Shown here: positions 10,202 through 21,440 of the stretch, in pieces | Layout of the letters: the number at the start of each line of letters is the position of its first letter | Position numbering within the stretch: position 1 is the stretch's first letter | Assembly (NCBI GenBank): GCA_025594325.1 | Contig: JANHCV010000001.1 | Coordinates: forward strand, 186,001 to 250,000 | From: Blastocladiella emersonii ATCC 22665 | Lineage: Eukaryota > Blastocladiomycota > Blastocladiomycetes > Blastocladiales > Blastocladiaceae | Direction of reading: 5' to 3' | DNA length: 64,000 nucleotides | Made by a program: the position numbers and the translations under genes | Notes under the pieces: model-generated | The model's input: only the letters and a program-made list of their open reading frames with translations | Told to the model about the DNA's origin: nothing | The model's database searches: none

Positions 10202-13200
10202 ATGCCACGGTGGCTCGACACCGATGTCCCGGACAAGGTCCTCCATTCATGCTACCACCCGCGCCTGCCGCTGGTCCTCGCCGTGACCGCGACGGCCGCT
10301 TCGGTCCTGTCGTCGTCGGGTGAGTCGATTGCGTCGGTCCCGCTTCCGGCCCCGCCGACGAACGCGAGCGTCTTTGCCCAGGTCCCCGCCAACGCCAACA
10401 CCAATGTATCCACCACCGACCTCGCGGCCGCCGCTGCGACACCCGCTCCGAAGAGCCGTGGCGCGTCGTCAAACAACCTGCTCGCCGGTACCCCGGGCAC
10501 GTCGGGAGCCGCCGACTCGATGCTCCCGCTGACCGCGTGCTGGCACCCGAGCCGCCGCGCATTTGCCGTTGGGCTGAGCAACGGCACGCTCGTGACGTGG
10601 ATCGAGGGCAAGTCGACGGTCACGGCGGGCGCGCATAAGGCGGCCGTCGTCGCTGCAGCATGGATCTCGCCGCCGACATCCAAGGACCTGCGCCTCGCGA
10701 CGGTCGACGCCGAGGGCGCCGTGCTCGTGTTCCGGTGCGAGCCGACCAAGACCACGCGCGTGTGCGACTACCGGTTACCGTCGGGCGGGCCCATCGTGGC
10801 ACTCGCGCCGTTCACGCTTCCGCCCGCGGCAGGCACGCAAGCCGACGACAAGTCGGCTCCTGCTGCCGCGCCGCAGCGCGAGAAGCCCGCCGCCATCCTC
10901 AAGTCGACGACACCGTGCACCTTCCTCGTCGCGTGCCCGAGCCAGATCCTCGTCCTGAGCGACCAGCCCGCGACGGTGCAGATGCACCAGCCGCTCTTCT
11001 CCGTATCCACGTCGACCATTGCGCGCGTCCTGCTTCCGCCCGTCGGGCTTGGAGGCGCCGGCGGCCTGCTCGGCGGGAGCAGCGGGGCGGGCCCGCGGCC
11101 GAACCTGCTCGTCCTGTGCGAGAACGGCCACATCTCGCTGATGACGGTCGTCGAGGGCCAGCGGATCACCAGCACGCAGCAGGTCAAGATTGGCGTGGGC
11201 GCCGGTGCCTACAACCGCCAGCAGGTCCAGTGGTCGGCCGCGTGGCTCGCAGCGCCCGGCCTCGTCGCCGTGTCCAACGGCGGGCAGGTCATTCGGCTCA
11301 TCGACTTTTTCGGCGACGACAGCACCAGTCTCGAGCTCGAGGGTACGTCGGCTGCGCAAAACAGGCAGCGACCCGTGCTCATACAGCGTTCCCATGCGTA
11401 GACACCGAGGACGGTCGCATCAACTCCATCTCGTTTGATGCACCGCGGAACCGCATCGTTGGTACGTCATGTCTCCTCGCTACCTTGCCGCAAGCCTTAA
11501 CAACGTCCATGTAGCGGGGACCGACTCGGGCCACTTGGTCCTGTGGCAGTGCCGCGCCAGGACCAGTGCGAGCGAGACCGATCTGCACCAGCAAGAGCAG
11601 CAGCAGCGCGTCTCCCGCGAGTGGACGGTGCAGCCCAAGACGTCGGTCAGCGCCTGCGTCGACCTCGTCCAGTTCCACCCCGTGTACCCGCTGCTCCTCG
11701 CTCTACGCCGGCAGCAGCTCCGGCTGCTCATGGAGCACTCGCTCGTCGTCGCAGTCGGCGCCGAGTACATTGCCGTGCAGACGGGGCTCAACACGATCGA
11801 GGTCACGCCGCTCGATGCAGGGCCGGCCAGCGGCTCGGCAGCCGCGACGTCGCGCGCCGTCTCCACGGTCAGCGTTCCGGCCGCGTCGTCCGTGACGGGT
11901 CTATCGACGGTGATCACCGTCCCCGCAGCACTCAAGATCCAGGGCATCGCCGTCGGCACCAACCACCTGCTCGTGTGGGGCCCGAGCAAGGCGCAGGTGT
12001 GGCACATCCGCGACAAGTCGGCCGTGGCCGAGTTTGGCCACGCCGCCGAGTCCATGTTCGTGGTGGGCGCAGACACGCTGGTCCAGGTTACGCTGACGCA
12101 CGTCCTGCTGTGCGCCATGACGGGCAAGTCGCACACGTCTATCCAGGTGGCGGCGACGACTGGCACGCCGGGCGAGGACCTCGGGTCGGGCGGCGGCGGG
12201 AACGAGGTCGCCAGCGCGGCCGTCATGGGCGACTACCTCGTCGTGGTCACCAAGAGCCTGCTGCTCTCGGTCATTGAGGTCAGCACCGGCCGCGGTGTGG
12301 TCAACGTGCGCGACCTCGGCAAGCTCGCCATTGCCATGGGACCGACTGCGCCAGAGGGCACGCCCAGCGCGGTGACGCCGGGATCCACCGCGAACCCGCT
12401 CCCGCCCGGTGCCGAGCTCGCCGGAATCTCGGCCGTCGCCATCAACCCTGCCGGCTCGCACGTCGCCATGATCGCCCAGCTCGGCCCGCTCGAGCTCCTG
12501 CTCGTGTACTCCAAGGACGCTGACGCGCTCATCGCGCACCCCGTTCAGGTACGTGTTTCCTTCATCGCCGGATCCATCGAAATTGAGCTCACCCAAGCCC
12601 GCGACCGCGTGTAGCCAATCCGCCTGGCGTGGGACCATGCCGACCCGCGGCTGCTCGCTGCCGAGACGCGCGACATACAGGGCGACGACGCGGGTGCCGT
12701 GCACACCTTCTTTGTCCGCGGCGCCGAGCTGTACGTGCACCAGCAGCAGTCGCACCGTGGACGGCTCGCGACGGTCCGGCTGCCGTACTTTGTGCTGGTC
12801 CCGCCGGACGGCGGAGCCGTGCAGCGCGATCTCCTGTCCGACTTTGTCGAGCTAGGCCTCGGCGGCAGCGGTGGCTCGGGCGGCAGCATCAAGCTCGCGG
12901 CCATGACGAGCGCGCCGAGCCGGTCCGAGCTCGTCCCCGCGACAACGGCAGCCGACCCACCAGCGCCCGTCCTCCTCGACCGCAAGCTCGTGCAGGGCAT
13001 GATGGACTTCCGGTTCTCGCTGGCGCGCGGGCAGATCGACGAGGCGTTCAAGCTAATGCCCGTCAAGTCGAAGCCCATCTGGCTCAGCCTCGCGGCGATG
13101 TGCGTCAAGACCCGCATGTACGACGCGACGCTAGCGTGTCTCGGACACGCGGGCCACGCCATGGCGGTCCGACTCGTCCGCGAGGCACATGCGCGTGGCG

Positions 13201-15251
13201 GGATCGTCGAGGCCCTCGGCGTCGCGGCCGAGCAGCTTGGCATCTCGGACGACGACGTACGCGCCTGGTATGCGTCGAACGAGCGGTGGGACCTCGTCTC
13301 GCGCGTACATGCGTCGCGCGGGGACTGGACCGCGGCGCTCACGGTCGTCAAGGAAAGGGACCGGCTCGCGGTCCCGCGTGCGCACTTTGACCACGCCGTC
13401 GCGCAGCTCCGCGCTGGCGACGTGGACTCGGCCATTGTCGTCCTCGCCGCGTCCGACGCTTCGCCCAGCATCCCACTGCGTCTCCTCGCCGGCCCGCGGC
13501 CAGACGCCGTGGCCAACTTCCTCGCGACCGCGACGCACCCGTCGCACATTCGGTGGCACGCGCAGTGGGCCGAGTCGCAGGGCAACCTGCGCGACGCGCT
13601 GGCGCTGTACAGCAAGGTGGGCGACACGCACGCGGTGGTGCGGCTGCACTGCGAGCTCGGGCAGGTGCGCGAGGCGCGCGACGCGGCGGACGCGGCGCCC
13701 AACCCGGCGGCCAGCTACTACCTCGCGCAGCACTACGAGCGCGCGGGCAAGATCAAGGACGCGGTCGCGTGTTTCGCGCGCGCGCGGTGCCTCGCGCACG
13801 CGGTCCGGCTCGCCCAGGAGCACGCGTTGTACGACGACCTCATGCACCTCGCGCTGCGCGCCACGCCGCCCGTCATGCTCGACGTGGCCGCCTTCTTCGA
13901 GGCCCACCCGACGCCTCCGCCCGCGCCCGCTGCGGCGCGCACCGTTACCGCGGCCGGGTCGCCGCGCCGCGGGAGCCGGCCGGCCGCCCTGGCGGCGACA
14001 GGGCCGACCAACATCGAGCGCGCGATCCGCCTTTACCTACGCGCAGGGCACGCAGCCAAGGCACTCGACCTGGCGTTCGACGAGCAGAACTTTGAGCTGC
14101 TGCTGGACATTGTCACATCACTGGCCACGTCGCACGCGGCTGGATCGTCCAAGGCGGCGCTCGATGCGGCGACGCTGGCGCGGTGCGCCGAGTTCCTGCT
14201 CCTGCACCAGCAGTACCGCAAGGCCGTGGACCTGTACGTGCTGTCGGGCGACGTGTCGCGGGCGCTGGCGCTGTGCGTGCAGCACAAGATCGAGATCACC
14301 GAGGCGTGGTGCGACGCCACGTTCCCCGCGGACAGCGGGACGCCGGTGCCGGCGGCGACGTGGGCGGCGGTCGCGGACGCGTGCATGCAGCAGGGGCAGT
14401 ACGACCTGGCGTCCAAGAAGTACGTGGCGGCGGGCGACAAAGTGGGGGCCATCAAGGCGCTGACCAAGCTCGGCGACGTGTCCAAGGTGGTCTTCTTCGC
14501 GTCCGTGTCGGGGCCCAAGCAGCGCGACATCTACGTGCTGGCGGCCAACTTCCTCCAGTCGCGCGACTGGCGCGCCGAGCCGGCGATCCTGAAGCACATT
14601 GTCACCTTCTACACCAAGGCCAAGGCGTTCGACCACCTGTCCTCGTTCTTCGAGACGTGTGCGCAGATCGAGATCGACGAGTACTCGAGCTACGAGAAGG
14701 CGCTGGGCGCGCTCAAGGAGGCGGCCAAGTGCACGACCAAGTCGTCGACGCTGGCGACCAAGGAGGCGCGGCTGATGCTGCTGAACCGCAAGATGGACAT
14801 GGTGGGCAAGTTCACGGCGGCGCAGGCCGCGGCCAAGACGGGCGTCGAGGACACGCTGCAGCTGTGCGCGGCGCTGCTCAACGACCCGGACATTGAGATC
14901 GGCGTGCGCGTCGGCGACATTTACGCGCTGCTCGTCGAGACGTACCTCGCGCACGGGCACGCGACGCAGGCCAGGGATATCTACACGCGCATGCTCGGCG
15001 CGGTGCCGCTCCGGCTTGTGCCCTTCTACCTCGACGCGGGCGCGCTCGCGGCCGTCGACCCCGAGTTCAAGGACCGGCTCGCGGCGTCCCAGCAGCAGCA
15101 GCAGGGTGCGCCGAGCGCGGTGATCCCGGGCAAGCGGCCGGGGACGGCGGCGGTGGCCGAGGTGGTGGATGACGAGGAGGACCTGGCGCCGCCGTCGTCC
15201 GAGACGAGCGAGCTGAGCGGGCGTGGAGGGATGCGGATGGCGGGAGTCTAA
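10202..15251 (+). CDS. IFT140: Intraflagellar transport protein IFT140 (IFT-A)
   Basis: Four exons, 10202-11342, 11402-11461, 11515-12548 and 12615-15251, encode 1,623 aa (human IFT140 is about 1,460). The N-terminal half is a WD40-type double propeller (ACWHPSRRAFAVGLSNGT, NSISFDAPRNRIV, GTDSGHLVLWQ). After a loop, the C-terminal half is a TPR-like solenoid from about residue 850: MMDFRFSLARGQIDEAFKLM, ASYYLAQHYERAGKIKDAV and KALTKLGDVSKVVFFASVSG match IFT140. All three introns have GTACGT donors and TAG acceptors, and each splice was checked for phase. IFT140 is a core subunit of the retrograde IFT-A complex that moves cargo in cilia and flagella. Its presence implies a motile flagellated stage. 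The propeller carries Ala/Gly-rich insertions (about residues 50-110, 290-310) that account for the extra length. Confidence 0.93.
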
Positions 15252-15394
15252 GCTGCGTTCGGGTTGACTTGAGAATCGAATCCACATTGAACTGAACCGG
15301 CAACAGTCTATGGAGGGCCCAAAAGTGTGCGAGTGCATGTACACTGATGAGGGAGCGTGGGTGGGAGGAGGAGGAGGAGGAGGAGGAGGTCGGA

Positions 15395-16528
15395 TCAAGG
15401 GCTGTACAAGCGGAGGCCGAGCACGCTTCGCACGTCCTCGGCAAAGCGCAGGGCGTCGAGGAAGGGGAGGAGCTCGAGCAGGGCCTCGTCCTGCTGGTCG
15501 CTGACCCAGCCCTCGATGGGGATGCCGTTGGCCTGGTTGATGGCGTAGGAGATGGGCGAGTTGTCGAGGAGGCAAACTTGCGAGAGGTCGGGCTCGACGA
15601 CGGCAAGGTCCTTGAGGTAGGTGCCCCCGTGCTGGATGCACGACTGTCGGAAGTAGCGCTTGGCGATGAGGCCGCGATGGCCGTCGAGAAAGTCGATGAC
15701 GGGGTCGGCGTACTCTTGCAGCGAGGCTGTGTAGATGACGACCTTGTACCACTCGGCGACCTTGCGCAGGAAGAAGTCGACGTGCGGGCGCTTGTAGACG
15801 TAGTAGAGGCACTTGTGGTGGTCGATGGTGACCTCGATGAGGTGGTCGCACCGGCGCAGGCCGCGCGAGGTGGAGTGGATCAGGGTCTCGTCGAGGTCGA
15901 GGACCAGGGTCTTCTTGCGCAGGGCCGGGTGGCGCGGGACCCGGCCGAGCGAGGCGGTCACGGACGGCGAGCTCGAGGTGGTGCGGCCGACGCCGCCGCC
16001 GAGCGCGCGTGCCACGGTGCCGGGTGTTGGAGTTTTACTGGCGGCGCCCGAGCCAGTTCGCCGCGCGCGGAGCCCGTTTTTGGGCGTGCCGCTACCCGGA
16101 CTGCCCGGGCTGCCCGGTGGCGACGATCGCGCCGAGGAGCCCGCCGAAGGGACGCGCGATGGTGGTCCCATGCGCGGGCTCCGCAGTGGTACGGAGGATG
16201 CGGCGGCGGCGGCACGGCCGGGTGCGAGCTGGCCGACGACGGCGACGGGGAGCCAGGGCAGGACGAGGCCCATGAGGCGACTGAAGATGCCGCCCATGAG
16301 GACGCGCAGGATCGCGGCGAGGGTGGACGAGTGCGCGGAGGAGGTTGGGGTAGGTGGGAGGGCCGATCGCGACGAGGGCGTGCGTGCGGCGATGGGGCTG
16401 CGCGGTGGGAGCGGGCGCTTGGCCGTGGCGGCAGCGACGGCAGCAGCAGAGGACGCGAGGGCGGCAGCGGCGGCAAAGGCGGTCGCGGACTTTGTCACGG
16501 TGGCAGTGGCGGTGGGTGCCGAGGACAT
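15395..16528 (-). CDS. NEM1: Nem1/CTDNEP1-type HAD phosphatase
   Basis: A single exon of 377 aa. A hydrophobic segment at about residues 70-98 (LAAILRVLMGGIFSRLMGLV) is the ER/nuclear-envelope anchor expected for Nem1 and dullard. After a Ser/Pro linker the FCP1-like catalytic domain begins with LVLDLDETLIHST, where Asp211 and Asp213 are the HAD nucleophile and acid/base. VVIYTASLQEYADPVIDFLD and VCLLDNSPISY complete the motifs. With Spo7, Nem1 dephosphorylates the lipin Pah1 and controls triacylglycerol versus membrane lipid synthesis; this is family knowledge. It converges with IFT140 (143-bp gap) and shares a divergent promoter with the ankyrin gene at 16876. Confidence 0.92.
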   Translation of the reverse strand: MSSAPTATATVTKSATAFAAAAALASSAAAVAAATAKRPLPPRSPIAARTPSSRSALPPTPTSSAHSSTLAAILRVLMGGIFSRLMGLVLPWLPVAVVGQLAPGRAAAAASSVPLRSPRMGPPSRVPSAGSSARSSPPGSPGSPGSGTPKNGLRARRTGSGAASKTPTPGTVARALGGGVGRTTSSSPSVTASLGRVPRHPALRKKTLVLDLDETLIHSTSRGLRRCDHLIEVTIDHHKCLYYVYKRPHVDFFLRKVAEWYKVVIYTASLQEYADPVIDFLDGHRGLIAKRYFRQSCIQHGGTYLKDLAVVEPDLSQVCLLDNSPISYAINQANGIPIEGWVSDQQDEALLELLPFLDALRFAEDVRSVLGLRLYSP

Positions 16529-16688
16529 GGGCGGCGGCCGAGCGATGAGGAGCGCTGGTCACGACGGCGGCGATGGAGCGGTCGCGCGTCAATTCAGATG
16601 CATGGAGCGCCTATGGCGACTTTACCGAGTTCGTTTACTTACTGGCGTGCGCGTGATGCAGGGAAGAGGGGATGGGAGGGAGCGGGAC

Positions 16689-16736
16689 GGGAGCGGCGCG
16701 GGGAGCGGCGCGGGGAGCGGCGCGGGGAGCGGCGCG
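16689..16736. repeat. 12-bp minisatellite, four perfect copies
   Basis: GGGAGCGGCGCG is repeated four times head to tail in the 347-bp divergent promoter (16529-16875) between NEM1 and the ankyrin-repeat gene. Nothing else in that interval looks coding. Read as DNA it is a strong G-run repeat. An effect on either promoter is speculation. Confidence 0.85.
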
Positions 16737-16875
16737 GGCGTCGCCGTCGCTCGCGGGGCCAAGCGCCACGTGGGGCGGCCGCTGCTCTGGCCAAGGGAAC
16801 TGCTCTGGCCGCTGCTGCTCATCGAGCCCGTCGACGTGCGACCCTCTCTCTCCCCCATCAACTCCCCAACCCGCA

Positions 16876-17748
16876 ATGACCGCCACCATGGAGCCGGCAC
16901 AACCGCCCGCAATCGCCTACGACGAGCGCGAGGAGCTGTTCCGCGAGGCCGCGGCGCTCGGCAACCTCAAGACCGTGCTGCACTACCTGCAGGCCGGCGT
17001 CAACCCGAACGCTCGCAACAAGCTCAACGGCATGACTCCGCTGCACTGGGCCGCCCAGCGCGGCCACCTCGAGATCGTCGAGGCCCTGCTGCGCCACGGC
17101 GCCGACCCCGCCCTCGCCGACGCCAAGGGCCGTGCCCCGCACGCGCTCGCCAAGAAGCCCGACGTGCTCGCCGCCCTCGGCGCCGCGGTCCCCGCCGATC
17201 TCGCTCCCAACGAGGCCGCCGCCGAGCTCCCGATCCAGCCCAACTACCTGCGCGAGCCCGACCTCGCCAAGACGTGGCTCGCGCCCAACGAGCTGCCGCC
17301 TGGTGCCGCCCCCGTCATCCTCAAGGAGGCCGATCGCCCTGTCCCCAAGCCCGAGACCGTGGTTGTCGCGGGTCCCGCCGCCGCCGCCGCCGCCGTCGCT
17401 GCGCCCGCCCCGCCGGCACCAACGGCCGCCGCCGCCGAGCCGCTCGAGCTCATTGTCGTCGACCACACGTCGGGCGATTACCTCGGCGCCGTGCTCGTCG
17501 ACCGCGACCTGCCCATCGTGGGCGCCGTCGAGCTGGTGCGCCAGGAGCTGCTGGCGCCCCGCGAGGCCATCGCCGGCCGCGTCTTCCGCGTGCGCGAGCA
17601 CCGCGGCCGCGACGCCATGCTGCCCGTCCCCACCACCCAGTTCCGCCGGTACTCGGTCGGCCAGTTCTGGGGCAACGGCGAGGAGTTCCGCATCGAGACG
17701 GTCACCGCGGGCGACCTCGAGGCCAAGGTGAGCCTCGGCTGCTCGTGA
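16876..17748 (+). CDS. Ankyrin-repeat protein, ANKRD40-like
   Basis: The start is the ATG at 16876 (MTATMEPAQPPAIAYDEREE); the frame is open further upstream but runs through promoter repeats. The protein has 290 aa. Two ankyrin repeats occupy about residues 15-85: LFREAAALGNLKTVLHYLQ, then TPLHWAAQRGHLEIVEALLR. A short PNYLREPDLAK motif follows, as in animal ANKRD40. An Ala/Pro linker leads to a C-terminal beta-rich domain (LIVVDHTSGDYLGAVLVDR to FRIETVTAGDLEAKV) that also corresponds to the ANKRD40 C-terminal region. The animal protein has no firmly established role, so none is assigned. No intron is needed. Confidence 0.75.
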   Translation: MTATMEPAQPPAIAYDEREELFREAAALGNLKTVLHYLQAGVNPNARNKLNGMTPLHWAAQRGHLEIVEALLRHGADPALADAKGRAPHALAKKPDVLAALGAAVPADLAPNEAAAELPIQPNYLREPDLAKTWLAPNELPPGAAPVILKEADRPVPKPETVVVAGPAAAAAAVAAPAPPAPTAAAAEPLELIVVDHTSGDYLGAVLVDRDLPIVGAVELVRQELLAPREAIAGRVFRVREHRGRDAMLPVPTTQFRRYSVGQFWGNGEEFRIETVTAGDLEAKVSLGCS

Positions 17749-18006
17749 GAGGGAGGAGGGAAAAATACATTTAGATATCCATGTTCGCGCCGACGGCAGC
17801 AGCGTGGGACGCGATGGCAGGGACCCGACCCCGCGAGCGGGGCGGCGGTTGGCGGCGACGCGGGCCGGCCGCATCGGCGCGCCAAGCACGCGGATCGCGC
17901 CGACGCCGCCCTCTCCTCGCCAACGCCAACGCCATGCAACTTTGACTGCCCGTGCCGCTCCCGCCGCACGCCACTTGCCGCACTGCCCTCGCCCGCGACG
18001 CCCGCC

Positions 18007-21000
18007 ATGTCCACGCCCGACCCTGGGTCCTCGACGGGGAGCTCCGGCTCCGGCTCTTCCATGTCGCCGCCCGTCACCTCCGCCCCGGCTCTGGCCTCGA
18101 CCGCGCCACCCCCATCCGCCCCGGCAACCGTCATCGTCGCGACCCCCGAGTCCATTGCCGCCGCCGTCTCGCCCTCGGGCACCTACCTCCTGCCCGTCAA
18201 GCGCGCCCGCACCTCGCAGGTCCGCTTCCTTTCTCCCGCACACTCGACTGGTCCTGAACCCCTACTGATCTTCGGACCACGATAGGCCTGCGACTGGTGC
18301 CGCAAACGCAAGCAAAAGTGCAACGGCGAGCTACCCTGTCGCCACTGCTACGAGCACGGCCTCAACTGCCAGTACTCGCTGCAGGGCAACCGCCGCTCCT
18401 CGGCCAAGGCAGCCAAGCTCGCTGCTGCCGCCGCTGGTGCTTCTGTCCCGTCCGAGGCCTCAACGGCTCCCGCCGCCGTGCCCGCGACCCGCGCGTCCGA
18501 TCCCGGCCACGCGCAGTCGGGTCCCGCCCCTGCTGTCCCCGTCGCTGCCGCTGCCCCCGATCCGCACGCTCCCGGCCACGCGGCCGGCGGTCCGTGCAAG
18601 AGCCGCGGCTGCGGCCGCAAGCGCGACTCGGTGCCCGTCCACCCGCACATTGCCCAGCAGCAGCACCCGTACGCTCGACCCGACGGATCGGCTGCAGATC
18701 CCGTCGGCTCCGCGTCCTCCGCCACCGCCGCCGTGTGTCCAAACACGGCAACCGCACCCGCCGCTGCGGTCCCGGCGGCTTCTGGCGCCTGCCAGCTGAG
18801 CAACGCGTCGGGCGGGCACTCCTTCTCCCCGGGTGCCGCCACCGCTCCCTCAACCTCGGCGCCCGCTCGCCAGGCCACCGCCGCCGACATTGACGACATC
18901 TCCAACAACATGATGCTGATCGTCACCCTCGACGAGGACGGCAACGCCAAGTCCTACTCGAACCTCGGCCACTCGAACGGCATGTACCTGCTGCAAAAGT
19001 GGTCAAAGTCGCTCTCCGAGGGCGTCGTCTACCAGCAGTCCTTTTACGAGCAGCGCGTCCCCGCCCGCGAGCTGCTGCGCGAGCAGGCCCTGTTCCCGAC
19101 CCGCGCCTTTGCCGAGCTGATGCTCAACGTCTACTTTGACACCAAGCACCGGTCGCTGCCCTTCCTCGACCGCGCCGAGATCTTTGCCGAGCTCGACAAG
19201 CCGAGCCCCAACTACTTTCTGCTCAACGCCGCCCTCGCGTGCGGCTGCATGGGCTTCGAGTTCATCCGCGGCCTCAACGTCCTCAACAGCCGCATGCTGC
19301 TCTCGCGCCTGTTTGCCGAGCGCGCCAAGGCCCGCCTCTTCCGCCTCGTCTCGGCCCACGTCCACTCGGTCGAGTCGGTCCAGGCGACCATGCTGCTCGT
19401 CTGCCACGCACTCAACGTCCCCGGCCACTCGCCCTGGGTCCTGCTCGGCATGGCCGTCTCGATCGCCATCGATCTCGGCCTCCATCTCGACCTGCGCGCT
19501 GCCCAGTTCCGCAAGGTGCAGCTCTGCCTCCCCACTATCTCCAAGACGTGGGCCTTTGTCTTTGCGACCGACCGCCTCGTGTCCATGTCCATGGGGAGGC
19601 CGCTCATGATTCACGACGAGGACGCCTTCCTCAACTTCGACACGTTCCTCGCCACCCCCGAGAACCTCGCCGAGTACCCGGCCGAGATCCTCGTCGCGCC
19701 CGACGACTATTTCGTGTGGTCCGTCAAGCTGCTCGACATTGGCGGCAAGATCATCCGCAGCCTCAACTCGATTGAGCAGCGCCGCCGCCTGCAGTACTCG
19801 ATGGTCGAGCTGCACGCGCTCCTGACGCGGTACCGCGCCGAGCTGCCGCCCAAGTTCCAGTTCTGCCCCGCCGTGCGCGACGTCAACCTGCGCACCCAGG
19901 CCGCAAGTCTGAACCTCCGCTACTACACCCTGATCATCGCCCTGTACCGCCCGCTCGTCTCGGCCAAGTCGACCGTCATCGAGTCGCCGCTCAAGCAGCA
20001 GTACCTCTCGCTCCTTGAGGGCTCGCTCGTCGCCATGATCCAGATCCTGACCCACATCCGCGAGCACATGGTCCTCTACCCGTTTACTCCTGGGCATGAG
20101 ACACTTACAATGCTCTCCGTGTGCGTCCTGCTCGTCGCCAACGACACGTCGCCCACCCGCGCCGTCGCCCGGAACGTGCTGGGCTACCTCGCGCGCATCC
20201 ACGAGATCGTCGTCGCGGCCTCGGTCACCTGGCCCGTCCTGACGCACCTGCTCCGTGCCGTCGTCGAGATCCAGGCCTCGGTCCGCGGCGTGGTCCAGGA
20301 CTTTACGCCCATCGACGCCCACGTCGTCTGGGTCATGTCCCGCGTCGACCAGGCGTCCGAGGCCGTCCACGACCTCCTCGACTCGTCCGTCGTCGAGCAG
20401 CAGGCGCGCCAGGCACGCATCGCCGAGTGGTACACGCAGCTCGCCGACACGCACGCGTCCGATACTGCGTCCGCGTCGGCGACGACAGCCGCGCTCGCCT
20501 CAGCCGCCGTCGCTACGGTCGCGGGCTTGACGAACGGTGTCCAGCCCGTCAACGGCGCTCTTCTGGGTTCCAGCGCCGCGACGCAGTACGCGCAACATCA
20601 GCAGCAGCAACACTACGCCGCGCCGCACACACAGTCGTACCCGGCCGCTGCGCCTACCCCGGCGCCGGCGTCGTACTCGGCGTGGCCTACTTCTTCGGTG
20701 CCCGCGGCACCCGCTCCCGCGCCAGTCGTATACGCCAACGCCGCTCCCGCTCCCGCTCCTGCAGCAGCAGCAACAGCAGCGCCGTCCGCCGACGTCATGA
20801 TGGCGCCGCTCCCGACGTTCCCCGAACCGTTCGCCGCGCATCACCTCGGCACCATCCTCGACTGGTCGTCGAGCGACGACGAGCTCACGGCCGCTGGACT
20901 CGGGTTCGCGCAGCTGCCGCCCGATCCCGCCGCCTTCTTTGGCGACACGTCGGCGTTGGCCGTGATACAGCAACAGCAGTCTGTCGCCGCGGGGCAGCCG

Positions 21001-21204
21001 CACTACCAGCACCACCAACAACATCAGCAGCAGTCGCACCAGCAACAGCATCAGCAGTTTGCGCAGGGCGGCGGCGGCATCACGCAGCAGGCGATGCGCG
21101 AGCTCGAGGAGCTGCTCGCGGGCAACGGCACGGACGACCTGTTCGCGGGCGACTCGGGGCTCAGCGCGCAGGGCGGGCAGGATGGCGAGGCCATGGAGAT
21201 GTAG
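18007..21204 (+). CDS. Zn(II)2Cys6 fungal transcription factor
   Basis: Two exons, 18007-18219 and 18286-21204, encode 1,043 aa. The 66-nt intron (GTCCGC donor, GATAG acceptor, CTACTGATC branch region) falls just before the zinc cluster. The binuclear cluster has all six cysteines: C73, C76, C83, C89, C92, C99 (CDWCRKRKQKCNGELPC, then RHC and LNC), spacing C2C6C5C2C6C. From about residue 300 a long helical region (ELMLNVYFDTKHRSLPFLDR, then HSPWVLLGMAVSIAIDLGLH) is the fungal-specific transcription factor domain. The C-terminus is Gln/His/Pro-rich with an acidic WSSSDDELTAAG motif, a plausible activation region. Related factors often control carbon, nitrogen or secondary metabolism; the target here cannot be read from sequence. 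Confidence 0.92.
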
Positions 21205-21440
21205 CGGTGCTGCTGCTCTTGTCGGATTTACCATACACTACACTACATACCTCGAGAACACAAAGCGGACCAAGCCTTAGAGATGTGAAACGCGCGGTCA
21301 CATGATTGATCGACGCGTCTCGCGCCGTGTCTCGCGTTCCGCACGGGCGCGGTTATGCCCGCAGTCACGACACATAAAACATGTCGGATAAATGTGGTGT
21401 AAAATCAACGAGCGATTTACTGCGATGAAACAAGCAAAAC

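Noticed and set aside
14118-15851. 577-codon minus-strand frame over IFT140 and NEM1
   Set aside because: Crosses two well-supported genes and shows only Arg/Leu/His-rich shadow composition.
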